A program made the position numbers and the translations under genes. From NCBI GenBank assembly GCA_027886185.1, contig WOAB01000583.1:248001-312000 (forward strand): a stretch of DNA of 64,000 nucleotides. The letters are read 5' to 3'. The stretch is from Rheum nobile. Taxonomy: Eukaryota; Streptophyta; Magnoliopsida; Caryophyllales; Polygonaceae. Below the pieces are notes generated by a model, which saw nothing but the letters and a program-made list of their open reading frames with translations, did no database searches and was not told where the DNA came from. The stretch's first letter is position 1. Every line of letters starts with the position of its first letter. Below, piece by piece: positions 33,000 through 45,426 of this stretch.

Positions 33000-35400
33000 A
33001 GAGTTTGGAAAGGGATGGTGCGTAAATTAAATTCCCTTAAAAAACAGAATCTGATTGACAACCAAACACTGAGCATTTGAAAAAGTGAGGAGACACAAAT
33101 TAAGACAAAGCGGGCAAGGCTTGAGATAAGGCCAGGCGTGCCATGAGATCGAAGGAAAACTGATCAATTCCGCTCTCTACTTTAATTCTTTCTTCTTCTT
33201 TATACTATACTATTCTTAGTCGACTGTGAATCATATATTGAAATTGTAACGAATTTAAACCTACTGTATTATAAATTGATCGATGTCTTACAACTTTTAC
33301 TATTTATAATTAATTTTAGAATAAAACTATGTCAGACTTATGTGTTGAAGTACTCTAATTCATGACTCTGGTCCAACAAATAGTATAAGAACAAGAAAAA
33401 TCACAATGTACGTTAGTGTTAGAACCGGTGAAACACTTTGATCAACACTAACACAGTATTTTTACGCATCAGAACAACTTAGGTATTTTATGTTGATTGT
33501 TTATAAATCTAGAGTTAGAGTCCCAAGTATATGAATCTTCTATACATATCATATATGTGGGAGAGAATCCTTTGAAAATTAAAATAGGTAGAAGAAATTA
33601 TGAGACAGATCGAAGAGGATTCGGGATGTGAAATGTGGGGTTTCTTTTTGTTTAATTTGAGCATTTGGTTTGAATGCTTTTTACTCTATTTTAGCCTTTT
33701 GGCAGACGAATTTAATTAGCCTTTTTTTTTCTCCCTTTTATACCTCCTTTTTTTCCCTTTTATTTTTGTTTCTCCTCCTACCTTTCCCCACACACGCTAG
33801 TCAGTTCACAGAGGCAAATGCGTTGTAATGTAATCAAAGAATTCAGTGGGCCCCCCTTAGGGCCTGTTTGGTTCTTACTACTACTCTCTCAATTAAGTAC
33901 TAGTATCTAGTACTGTCTATGAAATATCGATTATTATTTTTTATTACACTAGTGTGGAACGGTAAATGTAATTTGAGGGAAAAAAAATTATGATTGAATT
34001 AAATTAATGTTATATCGAAGTATTTTTTAGAAAAATATAATTCTCGTTGGATAATTGCAAATAATATGCTATGATATATAAAAATTTATATAGACTCATT
34101 TAGAGAATAATTAATATAGAAATATTATAATTATTATTAATCTAAAAATCTGGTTAAAATTATTCTCGGTTTACAAATTATTTATACGTGGGATATATAA
34201 TAGATGGTTTTTAAAACAATTTAAACAGATTTCAAACAAATAATTAATGCGTGGTTCAGACAAAAACTATTAGATTAGTAATTATATCTTTTGAATAAGA
34301 AAGCCAAAAATATTCATAATATGTATAACACATGTTTGGATTATAGTAGAAATATTTTTAAAGGAAAAAAATTGACAAAATCGTGAACATGATTCTTCTT
34401 TATGATGAATATTAAGTATTATAACAAAATCTTTTTTTTTTAATGTTTTTTTAGTTTGATATTTGAACAATTCATAATCAAATTTTTAAATCTTAACTAC
34501 TATATTATACCTTCAAATCAAATTTTTGGTTAAACATGGATAAAAGTCAGGTGAAAATAAAGTGAGGTGAAAATTTTAAAATTTTAAAATTTTAAAAATT
34601 AAAATTATATATGTATAATTAATGAAGAATGCCAATGTAAATTTATAAAAAAACAAATTATATTAAAATAAGATTTATGTTTTTCAAGATAATATATATA
34701 GGTAAACAATGGGGATCCGAAATTGTTGTTACACCCTCAACGATACTTGTAAAAATCACAATATAAAACAATTATTTCTTAATATTTACGAAAATAATAA
34801 TATACTAAAAATTAGTTACGAAACCAATATTTATCATAGCAAGTTATGATAAATATTTTATGATTTTAAGGGGATATGAGACCAAACGAACGAAAAAGCA
34901 ACAAAATAATTTTGATATTTCATGAATGGCTTAAAAATGAGATGCAAATTTAAATGACCTATGTTCGATGAATGGAGACGAAAAAGATTACTTTCTCTTG
35001 TAAAATGATCATCACTCTTACGTTGCTTAAATAATAGGATTGCTTCACATGATTTTAAGGTAATGATTATAAAATATATTATACCACAAATAAAATTAAT
35101 AACGAAAAAATTAAAAAAATAAAGAACTTAATAATAAAAAAAGAATGGTTAACAACTTAGGTACAAAATGAAAGAAATTACATATCTCGAATGGGCATGG
35201 GCGTAGTATTGAAAGACGAATACACAAAATTTATAGCCCCGTGCAAATTATTCAGGATTTCCTTTTTTTAAATAATTAAGAGGGAGTGTAATATAGAAAT
35301 TTGTAATTTAGTTTATTAAGGATATTCAAAATTTAAAAAGGATTTGGTCTAATAATATCTTTGATATTTTAACTTTTTGTTAAAATAAATATATGAAATA
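33000..35400. other. AT-rich spacer upstream of the RIN4-like gene
   Basis: No gene recognised. GGGCCTGTTTGGT at 33860-33872, a common MITE-type end, has only a weak inverted partner (ACCAAACGAAC near 34882), so no element is called. Confidence 0.4.
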
Positions 35401-35426
35401 ATTCAAAAAATATATATATAAAAAAA

Positions 35427-36373
35427 GGGAGGTGCTAGCTACACTCAATTTTTTTACTAAATAAGCTCAATTGCTCACGCGTACAGAAAGCGGGAGCGAG
35501 ATCTGAGACTCGGCAACGCGAAGCGGGAGCGAGACCCAATGAACGGGTATCCGTATCACATAGGTCATGCACACGCGAGGCGGGAGCGGGACTCTTTGTC
35601 ACTTAATATGACAAAGAGTCTCGCTGGCCCTAGTGATTTTCGTCCAGATCCCACCGATTCGATGCACATTCATAAGAATCAGCACTAGAACCGAGCAAAA
35701 TTGACCCAAATTCCTCCGTCGAACTAACTCGGCTAGGTCAACGAGCTGTCGAATAACTCCAACGAGGCCAGCCATGGCGACACCTTCTAGCAAAGCCTCA
35801 GGATCATCCTTGTCGACAGCCTTGTAGAGGTCCGGATCAGCCAATCCATACTCATTCCTCACCAGATACTTGCTCAATGGCATCCCTTTCGTCCCCGACT
35901 CCCAAGCTAAAAAAATCCTTGCAAAAACAAAAACCATAGCTTTCTCTCTTTGTCTCTTTGTGTCTGAAACTCAAAAAGATAGTCTGTATCTCAGCATTAT
36001 AAACTTCAACCATTAGCGGTGTAATCAATCGAATCCTCTCTTTGCTGAATTTATATGGAGAGAGAAAGAGAGAGTGAAGAAATAGACAGCTGCTTGACCT
36101 GCAAACGCAGGAACACACGGAAGGAGATACATAAATTTAATGATTTTTTTTACTTTTATTATCAAAGACAAAAAATACGCATTGTGTGACTCCAAAACAA
36201 CACAAGGTCACGCACCCGCAAAGCGGGTGCGGGACTTGATAAAAATCGGATACCCTTAATTTTAGTATGGTCTCGTTTTTCATGTGCGTGGGTTCGATCT
36301 CGCTCCCGTTTTTCGTGAGCGTGAGTCTTTTGAGCGTAAACAGAAGAAAAAATGAGCGTATCTAGCGGTCGCG
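35427..36373. mobile_element. Probable Pack-MULE carrying a SCAR gene piece, 947 bp
   Basis: Long imperfect terminal inverted repeats of roughly 170 bp are seen. On the left: GCTAGCTACACTCAATTTTT, then GCGGGAGCGAGATC, GAGACC and GGGTATCCG. The complement of the right end gives, in the same order, GCTAGATACGCTCATTTTTT, ACGGGAGCGAGATC, GAGACC and GGGTATCCG. TAAAAAAA flanks both sides (35419-35426 and 36374-36381), compatible with the 8-9-bp Mutator-type duplication, although the site is low-complexity. There is no transposase. The interior is a host gene 5' UTR and first exon piece. Confidence 0.7.
35725..35883 (-). pseudogene. SCAR/WAVE N-terminal fragment inside the Pack-MULE
   Basis: From ATG at 35883 the minus strand reads MPLSKYLVRNEYGLADPDLY, then KAVDKDDPEALLEGVAMAGL and VGVIRQLVDLAEL. 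This is the highly conserved N-terminus (SCAR homology domain) of plant SCAR/WAVE proteins, which activate the ARP2/3 actin nucleator. Similarity stops after DLAEL, where the normal protein continues with AAE.FHDLHEE. About 290 bp upstream looks like a captured 5' UTR with CT-rich stretches. The frame continues into unrelated sequence (to 35599), so any product would be a chimera. No damage is seen within the 53 captured codons. Confidence 0.85.
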
Positions 36374-36381
36374 TAAAAAAA

Positions 36382-39080
36382 TCATTACAAATCATCCATA
36401 TAAATCACATTTTTTTAGTTTTTTCTAATTACGTAATGAACCCATCTAAAGTTTTAAAATTTTAATTTATATCCTTACTTCTAGAAAACGATAATTAAAA
36501 AGTTATTTGAATAATTAATTAATTAGTAGTGGTTGATTTATGTAGGTGTAAAGTTATCTCAAATTCAAATACTTTTAAAATTTGTATACGTACATTTTAA
36601 TTTACTTTTGATAATATGTATAATCATATGAAATTGAAAGTTTGTTACGACAAAGATTTACCTGGATTTTTTAGTTAAACTTTCTGTTTGAGTTAACAAA
36701 CCTTTCTTGGTAATTTATAATTGATATTTTACGGTTTGTTAGTGAATATTTTCTCGATGATTAACAAACTCAATTTAATTTTTTTAAAACTGGAAATTAT
36801 ATTTAGCAAAATGATAAGTAATATGCCCAAAGAAACATTGTAAAATCGGAAAATGGAGACAATGTATTTTTTATAGAAAATTATAATCAAATAAAAATTA
36901 TTAAATGGGAACGTATAATATACCAAATTTGTTAAAAATCTGATATGATATAATTGTTGTTAAGATGAGTTGTTAAAATTGAAAGGTTTAGAAGAAAATC
37001 TCATATTATATAAATTGTTTTTGTTAAGATACATTCGTTTGAAATTTCACTAAATTGTTAATAAAATATATGTGTAATAATATAATATAGTCGATTGAAT
37101 TATAAAAGCACATGTACTGTGAGTTGAAAATTGTATATATTGTATGATTTGACCCATAAATTATATATGCAAAGTCATAAAAATATTATTACTAATTACA
37201 TAAATGAATATAAGATGTATTTTATAAATAAATTTAGTAGGAAATCTATCATATATTAGTTTGACATATATAAGCTTATATTTTACAATTTGTAGAAATC
37301 AAAATTTATCATATATTATTTTGACATATATTATAAGCTTATTGTAAGTGTAATTTGTAGAAATCAAATTTTATAAAAAAGTTGTATATAGTTTTTATAT
37401 ATTTGAAGTTAGTTGTGATTAGATATTGTAATTTAAAATTTAAAATATTTGAAGTTAGTTGTGATTAGATATTGTAATTTAAATTGAATAGAATTGTTAA
37501 TAAAAAAAGTAGATTAACCATAAATTGACACATGTGAATTGTGGGACCAGAATCAATATGGTGACTCAAAATTTATTTGCTTTAATATAATAATATATAT
37601 ATATAGATTTTTTATAACAGTGATCTTGTTAAATATCTTTACCATCATTTTTTACTCGAAGAAATTATGGTCAAATCATAAATTATATACGGAGTAGTGA
37701 TTTTTCAAAAACCCTACATTTTAAAATAAGTCTAATTTCCTTATAAAAAAATTGTACCTCCACACACCTCCCTATGTTTCTCTTATTTTTAATGCTTTTT
37801 TATATACTGTGTTAATTTGTTCGGTGTTGTGCTTCGTGCACGTAGTTGACGATATGATATTAACGGAGTGGAAGCCCCCATGCAATTTTGGCCTCTGCAC
37901 AATGCACATGGATGATCTCTCTTTTCCTTTTCTTAATTTACATTAATTAAAATTGTGTCTAGCTAGACGCGAGTACTAGTACTTATAAAACAAATCCGCG
38001 TTCGATATGGGTAATTACTACTGTAATTTGGTAAATGGATAGTTTAATGGGTCGGGTGTAGATTCATATATGTACATAATATTTCATCAATGTGTATCTG
38101 ACTCCTAGCCTGCAAGTTTAAAAGGCTGGTTTAGTTTTATCTATCTATATATATATATATCTATATATAGACCGTCCTGTTCTAAGTATTTGCTGCATTA
38201 AAAGGGTACTGCATAAATATATCAAATATGAAAAGAGAAAAGAAAACTGGCTACATACTTAATAGAAACTGATACAACTAGCTCCTACATAAAGTTTCTT
38301 TATAACTACTTGTCATGCAAAAGGAATACTGATTTTTTGCTACAGTATATATACACATTCAATATAGTACAGAATATATATATACCGTAGATTTTTTTTT
38401 GAATTAAAGGATTAAAGAAGTGAAGTTTATCAATATATGCAAAATATTCTGAATTTCAAACACAATGCACGCATTCCATGCATATTAACCTACATAATAA
38501 AGTATATACTTATACCCAACAAACAAATCATGCATGGTCGATTAACCCAAGGTTAACATGCACATAAAGTGATTGATTTCTGGTACGACTATTTAATATT
38601 AAATCCTGGCATGTGTATATATTAGGTTTGCAGAGGGCAGTCCTCATAGCTTTGCAGCTGGAGTAGTGATTTATATGTATATATAGTCAATAAAAGTGAA
38701 GCTCTGAAAAACTAAATAGGGCTCTTTTTAATTATTTATTTACTGTTATTTTGGAAGGAGAGGCGCAGTGTCGTGGTTCTGGCCCCTACAATACAAACAA
38801 CCGCCGATGCCGCTGCGCTCCTGGGTCAAACCGTTGACTTGTTTGTCCTACTACAACCCACTATTCAACTGATTCCTTTACAGTTTAGAGTTAATTAATT
38901 TATAGCCTTTAAAAAAATATATAAGCACAACTGGCCACAACAATTCAAGTACATCTTCACAAAATTATATAAAGAGCGCCCTACGTACACATAACATATT
39001 GGTTTGATTAAAATTAGGGAGAAGTTAGCAAACAAATTTGAGATATTATGAAAGTACGTGCTTATAGTTATGGTTATGTA
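36382..39080. other. Strongly AT-rich spacer with local duplications
   Basis: No gene recognised. Tandem duplications occur at about 37250-37375 (TATCATATATTA(G/T)TTTGACATAT... AATTTGTAGAAATCAAA, two copies) and 37399-37484 (TATTTGAAGTTAGTTGTGAT, two copies 46 bp apart). Confidence 0.5.
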
Positions 39081-39087
39081 TAGGTGA

Positions 39088-39703
39088 TGTAATCACAAAT
39101 TCTCTATCCGCTTCGATTGCTCGAACAAAGATAAAACGATTAAGGACGAAAAACTCAAAAAACAGAAAAGAGCAAAGTGAACATGAGGGTTGTTAACGCA
39201 GTTCAGATAAAGTCCTACGTCTGCGGAGCCTCAAGAGGGGAGACTCAACCAAATTCACTAAGCAACAAAGGCCAGTAACCAGTTCGAGTTACATGCAAGC
39301 ACACAAGCGGCAAAGACAAGAACAGAGAAGAAACAAAGGCACAAATCAAAACAGAAAACAAGACGAGAAAGAGAAGAAGAGTCCCCAGTGGGACACCTTA
39401 AGGCTTTCAAAAAAGCCTTGCACCAAGGGCCTCCAACGAGCTCCATATGATCCTCTCAGTCTCTCAAGCCTCTCTGTCTTTTTCTTTCTCTTATGGTCTC
39501 AAGCTTTCAGAGGAGACGCCATGAGCCCATCTGAGTGCCTTAGCCACAACATGGCTAAGTCACAATGGACCCACATGGTCAGTGATGTCTCAGTCCTGCT
39601 CGAGCCATGTTCCCCTAGTCCTAGTCTCTACCTAGCCTATATGCTTGCATTTACATAACAGAACTTAAGCTAATTATTACAACATAGGATTAATGACATA
39701 ACA
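39088..39703 (-). repeat. 3' LTR of the 39-45 kb Copia, with 298-bp deletion
   Basis: It is collinear with the 914-bp 5' LTR except for a deletion that joins two CATG sites (equivalent to 44940-44943 and 45238-45241); 616 + 298 = 914 bp exactly. Confidence 0.9.
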
Positions 39704-39807
39704 AATGCCCTCCTAATCCTTGTGTTGAAATGTTTGTCAATGTCACCAGTAGTGGAAGGTTATATCATCGTCTCCTGTCCATCGTCGGCCACTCTGCCCC
39801 TCGGGGC

Positions 39808-40626
39808 TCAGGTAGCATCCCAAATGTGCAAGAAATTCCTGCAAAATGAGAACTTGCCAGCAGTGACAATCTTTGTACCAAAGTCAGCGGGATTAAAGTC
39901 CCCCTTAACTTTCTTTACCTCCGAGACTTTTTCTTCCACCTTATTTCTAATAAAGTGGTGTCTCACATCTATATGTTTAGACCTTTCAAGATATACAGGA
40001 TCTTTGCATAAATACAGAGCACTTTGACTATCCATATGCAAAACATGCATAAATGGGACAATCTGGATTTCACCAAGAATACCAGTCAACCAAATGGCTT
40101 CTTTTGCTACTTCAGTGGCAGCAATGTATTCTGCCTCAGTAGAAGACAAAGCAACAACAGATTGTTGCTGTGACTTCCAGGAAATACAATTGCCAGCCCA
40201 AGTATAATAGTAAGCAGTAGTTGATTTCCTATTATCTTTATTGCTAGCATAATCAGAATCAACATACCCATGCAATTCAGTTCTTAATCCATGTTCAGAA
40301 TAGACAAGACAAAGATCCTTAGTGCCACATAAGTATCTAAGCAAGTATTTCATAGTAGACCAATGAACATCACTAGGATTAGACATGAATCTACTCATAA
40401 CACTAATAGCAAAAGCCAAGTCAGGTCGAGTGCAAAGCATAGCATACATAACAGATCCAACAGCCACATCATAAGAAACTTGGGACATTTTAGCTATCTC
40501 ATCAGGTTTGGTGGGACAATGCTTCTTAGTGAGCTCAAGATGCCCTCCTAAGGGTATAGAGGTAGGTTTAGAGTCAAGCATTTTAAACCTATCCAAGATT
40601 TTCAGAACATAATCACATTGAGACAA
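39808..40626 (-). pseudogene. Copia RNase H region
   Basis: A 272-codon open frame follows a TAA at about 40639. It carries SQCDYVLKILDRFKMLDSKP, PDLAFAISVMSRFMSNPSD, YLLRYLCGTKDLCLVYS, GYVDSDYASNKDNRKST, VVALSSTEAEYIAATEVAKE and the terminal KHIDVRHHFIRNKVEE. The frame itself is well preserved; it is separated from RT by a single stop. Confidence 0.85.
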
Positions 40627-40638
40627 CCACTTTTTCTT

Positions 40639-41544
40639 TTATTTTCTATCTCTAGTGATTTTAATTCCTAAAATCTTTTGAGCAACACCCAGATCTTTCA
40701 TGTCAAAATGCAATTTTAAGTCTCTTTTCACACCGGAAATGATCACCTTAGAATTGCACATTAACAGAATGTCATCCACATACAGAAGCACATACAAAGG
40801 AGAACTGTTTTTCATGACTTTAAAATATAAGCAAGTGTCATAACTGCTTCTAGTAAAGCCAAGGTTTCTCATGCATGAGTCAAATTTTATGTTCCACTGC
40901 CTAGGGGATTGCTTTAAACCATAGATAGACTTCTTAAGTAAACACACATGTTCATTTTTAGTCTCATCAGTAAAGCCCTTAGGCTGTTTCATATATATAG
41001 TTTCATGCAAGTCACCATGCAAAAAAGCAGTCTTAACATCCATTTGTTCAAGTTCCCAGTCAAACACAGTAGTCATAGCCAAGAGAAGTCTCAAAGTTTT
41101 ATACTTAACAACATGGGCAAATATATCATTATAGTCAAGCCCTTCCTTTTGAGAGAACCCCTTAGCTACAAGTCTAGCCTTGTATCTAGGAGGGTCCATA
41201 GGATGAGCACCATCTTTAACTTTGTAAATCCATTTACAGTCAATGATCCTAGCATTTTTCGATTTAGGAACTAACACCCAAGTTTTGTTCACTATCATAG
41301 ACTGAATCTCATCCCTCATAGCATTCATCCAGTTTTTAGCATGCACACATTTTTTAGCAGCTTCAAATGTCTCAGGGGTGAAAGGACTCACAACAGTTTC
41401 AGAAGTAAGGAAAGCAAATTCAATCACATTCAGATCAACATGCTCAGCAAGTAAATTACTCATAAATTTTCTATTAGGAATCACAGTCCTAGGAGTCCTA
41501 TCTCTAGTCAGTTGGTAATCATTTAATCCAGGCAATTCATTCAC
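40639..41544 (-). pseudogene. Copia reverse transcriptase region
   Basis: A 301-codon open frame with the RT series: WVLVPKSKNARIIDCKWIYK, RYKARLVAKGFSQKEGLDY, QMDVKTAFLHGDLHETIYM, LLKKSIYGLKQSPRQW and the catalytic LYVDDILLM (about 40760-40790). It ends at a TAA directly before the RNase H frame. FAHVVK replaces the usual FSPVVK. Confidence 0.85.
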
Positions 41545-41820
41545 AGTTTGAGAGGAAGAAGATTCACCAACTTCAGGGACATAAATAGGATTAGGATTAC
41601 TTACTACTTCCTCACCTAATTGGTGAGGAGGCTGATCTGCACTCTAATCTCCATGGATCAACTTATCTTCATGACCTGATTCTAGGTCATTCTCAGTGTT
41701 AGCATCATCATTTGGTGTTTCTATGAAAGAACTTTGGCCACTGTCAAATTCATTTTCACCCTCTAGGCTAGCTTCATGTGGCAAATAAAACCTTGTTTGC
41801 TGCTCCCAGGTACCTGCATC

Positions 41821-42580
41821 CTAAGTTGAACTATTAGTCCTTTTCAATTTAAAATGAAATTCATACTCATTAAAGGTCACACTTCTCGAAGTTATTACTT
41901 TGTAACCATGAGGTTGTATAAGCAACAACTTGTAACCTTTAACACCTTCAGGATAACCCAACATAACACATTTTAAAGCTCTAGGTTGCAACTTTCCTTG
42001 TGATATCTGAGAGTATACAGTGCAACCAAAAGGCTTCAAATGTTCTAAGTTGGGTTTCTTCCCAGTCCACATCTCTTGTGGTGTTTTGAATTTCACCGCA
42101 GAAGATGGAGATCTATTTATGAGATAGCAGGCAGTAGTAACTGCCTCTCCCCACAAAGAAGGTTTCATACCAGCACTTATGAGTAGACACCTTGCTTTTT
42201 CAAGCAAGGTTCTATTCATTCTCTCAGCAGTGCCATTCTGCTGAGGAGTGTCAGGTACAGTGAGATGCCTCTTGACCCCGAACTCTTTGCAATAAGAATT
42301 AAAAGCAACATTACAAAATTCTAAGCCATTATCTATTTTAAGACACTTAAGTTTCTGGTTTGACTCATTTTCAACAGCAACTTTCTAGTTTTTGAAAGTT
42401 TCAAAGGCCTCATCTTTAGTTTTTAACAAGTACACCCACGGTTTTCTTGAAAAATGATCTATAAAGGATATGAAGTATCTTCTACCCCCTATAGTATCAA
42501 CCTGAGAAGGCCCTCACAGATCAAAATGCACATATTCAAGGGGTTTTTCAGCAACATATGTTGACTTTTTAAAGCTATGA
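41821..42580 (-). pseudogene. Copia integrase region, with stops
   Basis: Integrase core motifs are seen: VHFDL (then a stop where W is usual, then GPSQVDTIGG), FIDHFSRKPWVYLLKTK, KIDNGLEFCN, PQQNGTAERMNRTLLEKARC, SLWGEAVTTACYLINRSPSS. Two in-frame stops sit at Trp positions (TGG to TGA and TGG to TAG). From 42219 the C-terminal part is a clean 132-codon frame up to a stop at 41821. Confidence 0.8.
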
Positions 42581-43099
42581 TTAGCCTTTTTTACCAAAAA
42601 CACAATTTTCACAGAAGCTCAAGTCAACATATTTCTTAGCAAGTATACCAGTCTTATACAGATGAAACATGCCATTCATACCAATATGACCTAATCTTTC
42701 ATGCCAAAGCTTTGACTGTTCAGAACTCATACTAATACTCAGTTTTGAGAAATTAAGTTCAGGAGAAGCTATAACATGGTATAGTCCTCCCTTCTTAACA
42801 CTCTTGATAAGAGTGGAGCCATTTCTTATGACCACTCTTATGCCATTCTGAGTATCAATACTGCATCCTAAATCATCAAAGACAGACTCTGACATTAGGT
42901 TCCTTCTCAGGTCAGGAACCCACCTAACCTTTTGAAGGAGCCTGACTTTACCATCAAATATCCTAAGAGGAACATTACCTATACCCTTGATAGGCAGTGA
43001 AGTGTGGTCACCCAAAAACACTTCACCTCCATCACACTCATGCAAGGACTCAAACAAAGACTTAGCAAAAGTAGCATGCAAAGTACATCCAAAATCCAA
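42581..43099 (-). pseudogene. Copia protease remainder and GAG-pre-integrase
   Basis: A 172-codon frame starts just after the protease active site (GCTLHATFAKSLFE), includes the protease fold (VPLRIFDGKVRLLQ, RWVPDLRRNLMS) and the zinc-binding HERLGHIG ... FCENCVFGKK of the pre-integrase region. It is out of frame with gag because of a small deletion at about 43090-43100. Confidence 0.8.
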
Positions 43100-43974
43100 T
43101 CATGAGTCACAGTAGACAGAGAAGCACACATAAGGAGTTCATAAGGATAATCATCATGAGTTTCACACAAAGCAGCAGATTCATTGGTCTTTTTATCCTT
43201 TTCATCTTTAGATTTCTTCAAACAATCTTTGATAAAATGTCCAGATTTGCCACAGTAGAAACACTTCTTGTTATCCTTTTTATCATTATCATGCTTGTCA
43301 TTTTTCTTGAACTCTTTCTTAGAAAAAGACTTCTTGTTGTTGTTGTTCTTAGTCTTTCCCTTAGCCATTAAGACCTCAGTCTTAGCATCAGTTTTCTTGT
43401 CAGTTTTAGACTTAAACACTTTCATGATTTCATTCTTCTCTAATATAGCTTCAATTATCTTTTCCTTAGTCAATTTTTCAGAGCTATACTGAATAACATC
43501 CTTGAAATTATCAAACTGAGAAGGCAAGGAACTTAACAACAACACAGTTTGGTAGGTGTCTTTAATTTTATCATCACATCTTTCAAGTTCCTGAGTCATC
43601 CTCAAGAACTTGTCCAAGTTTTCATTTAGAGACAGGTTAACATCCATTTTGAAAGTAAACAGCCGACACAACAAGGAAATCCTACTAGGCAAAGACTTAG
43701 TCAAGTAAAGATCCTCTAATCCTTTCCAGAGGGTTTTAGTGTCAGAAAAACTTACAACCTGACGAGCCACGTCGTCAGTTAACCTTATCATTATCTCTGA
43801 ATGAGCTTGTTCATCCATTTCAGCCTTAGCTTCCTCAGTGATGTCAGCAGACAGAGTGCCCTTCACTGCTTTCCAACACTTTTCTTTAATCAGAACTGCT
43901 TTCATCTTGACTTGCCACATGACAAAGTCAGAAGTTCCATCAAAGGGTTTAACCCTTACAGAGTTCTCTGCCAT
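43090..43974 (-). pseudogene. Copia gag with CCHC knuckle
   Basis: From ATG at 43974 it reads MAENSVRVKPFDGTSDFVMW and QVKMKAVLIKEKCWKAV (gag N-terminus), a UBN2-type middle (LWKGLEDLYLTKSLPSRISL, LSSLPSQFDNFKDV), a Lys/Asn-rich linker and the zinc knuckle CFYCGKSGHFIKDC (about 43220-43262). It ends with THDWILD, where the protease active site should start; the frame is then lost and runs on in the wrong frame to 42979. Confidence 0.85.
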
Positions 43975-44492
43975 CACAACACACAAGTAGTGAATAAGAC
44001 ATAAGAGACAACAAGAAAGAAATAAGCAAGACTAAATGGAGAAACACACAAGGAACCAATACTCTCAGAGTATCTTAAGTTCTCAGGATAAAGCTTACAC
44101 CTCTATAGAGTGTTATTCCTTTTGACAAAAGGAAAAAACATAGAGGGCTTCGTCCAAGAAGAACAAAAGACACAGAGTAAGAATAACAGGGATTTACAGC
44201 ACATAGTGAGTCTGTAGGACCCTAAGAGTTTTTGTGCCACTCAAAGCACTTTATACTTTTGAGCAAGAGCAGAGAGAATAAAGTGACAGAGAACAAAGTA
44301 TAGGGTAAGTTTCTTCCTTTCCAGATCTGGAAACTGTGACAATCGCCTTTAAGTTCTAGGTCACTAAAAGCAACATTTTATTGGAAATGGCAAAAGACAG
44401 AATCTCAGACAAGAAAGAAGAGAAAACACCAAACCCTAAACACAAGTTTTTGTCACATAAAAAACTCAGCGGAAGCCAGATCAAGAGCCAAT

Positions 44493-44504
44493 GCTCTGAT
44501 ACCA
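44493..44504 (-). other. Primer-binding site of the 39-45 kb Copia
   Basis: TGGTATCAGAGC on minus, three bases from the 5' LTR end, a perfect match to the usual initiator-Met tRNA 3' complement. Confidence 0.9.
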
Positions 44505-44507
44505 ATT

Positions 44508-45421
44508 TGTAATAACAAATTCTCTATCCGCTTCGATTGCTCGAACAAAGGTAAAGTGATTAAGGACGAAAAACTCAAAAAACAGAAAAGAGCAAAGTGA
44601 ACACGAGGATTGTTAACGCAGTTCGGACAAAGTCCTACGTCTACGGAGCCTCAAGAGGGGAGACTCAACCAAATCCACTAAGCAACAAAGGCCAATAGCC
44701 AGTTCGAGTTACATGCAAGCACACAAGCGGCAAAGACAAGAACAGAGAAGAAACAAAGGCACAAAGCAAAACAGAAAACAAGACGAGAAAGAGAAGAAGA
44801 GTCCCCAGTGGGACACCGCAAGGCTTTCAGAAAAGCCTTGCACCAAGGGCCTTCAACGAGCTCCACATGATCCTCTCAGTCTCTCAAGCCTCTCTGTCTT
44901 TTTCTTTCTCTTGTGGTCTCAAGCTTCCAGAGGAGACGCCATGGAAGCCACAGAGAGCTCAGAGCTCTGGGAGGAGAAAAAGCTCTCAAGGATTCCAATC
45001 GTCACACAGAGAATATGCCAGAGAGTGACGGCTACAATGGCTCAGAGAGGGTTTAAGTACTCAATCCCTAAATTGCCAAAACGTCGTCGTCTTCTTAGTC
45101 AGTGAAGGAGAGCTCCAAATAAGTGTCAAACGCCGCGTTTCACTTAAGGAGTCGTCTGGCCCATCGACAGAAGAGGCCCATTAAGCACACCACAGAGAAC
45201 AAGCCCAACAAGCATCAGAACACAACACCGGCAAACACATGAGCCCATCTGAGTGCCTTAGCCACAACATGGCTAAGTCACAATGGACCCACATGGTCAG
45301 TGCCGTCTCAGTCCTGCTCGAGCCATGTTCCCCTAGTCCTAGTCTCTACCTAGCCTATGTGCTTGCATTTACATAACAGAACTTAAGCTAATTATTACAA
45401 CATAGGATTAATGACATAACA
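44508..45421 (-). repeat. 5' LTR of the 39-45 kb Copia (914 bp)
   Basis: Full-length LTR. The open frames inside it (for example 44713-45105 on plus) are not conserved in the partner LTR beyond the deletion point and are not called genes. Confidence 0.9.
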
Positions 45422-45426
45422 AGTGA

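Larger units (their letters stand above)
39088..45421 (-). mobile_element. Complete but inactive Ty1/Copia element (6.3 kb)
   Basis: LTRs lie at 39088-39703 and 44508-45421 (plus sense TGTAAT...ATAACA), with PBS and polypurine tract in place and five-base flanks GGTGA / AGTGA (4 of 5 match). Internal order on minus is gag, protease, integrase, RT, RNase H. It carries a frameshift in protease and several nonsense codons. About a dozen substitutions in the first ~210 bp of the LTR pair show that it is clearly older than the Copia at 56900-60981. Confidence 0.9.

Noticed and set aside
33860..34890. GGGCCTGTTTGGT ... ACCAAACGAAC as MITE ends
   Set aside because: Inverted match is only about 8 bp and no target duplication is seen over 1 kb.
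39258..39658. Open frames in the LTRs at 39258-39658 and 44678-45105
   Set aside because: They occur in both LTRs but differ at the deletion and show no family; LTR non-coding sequence.
43102..43492. Hydrophobic open frames on plus (Phe/Leu-rich)
   Set aside because: Antisense of the Lys/Asn-rich gag linker of the Copia element.
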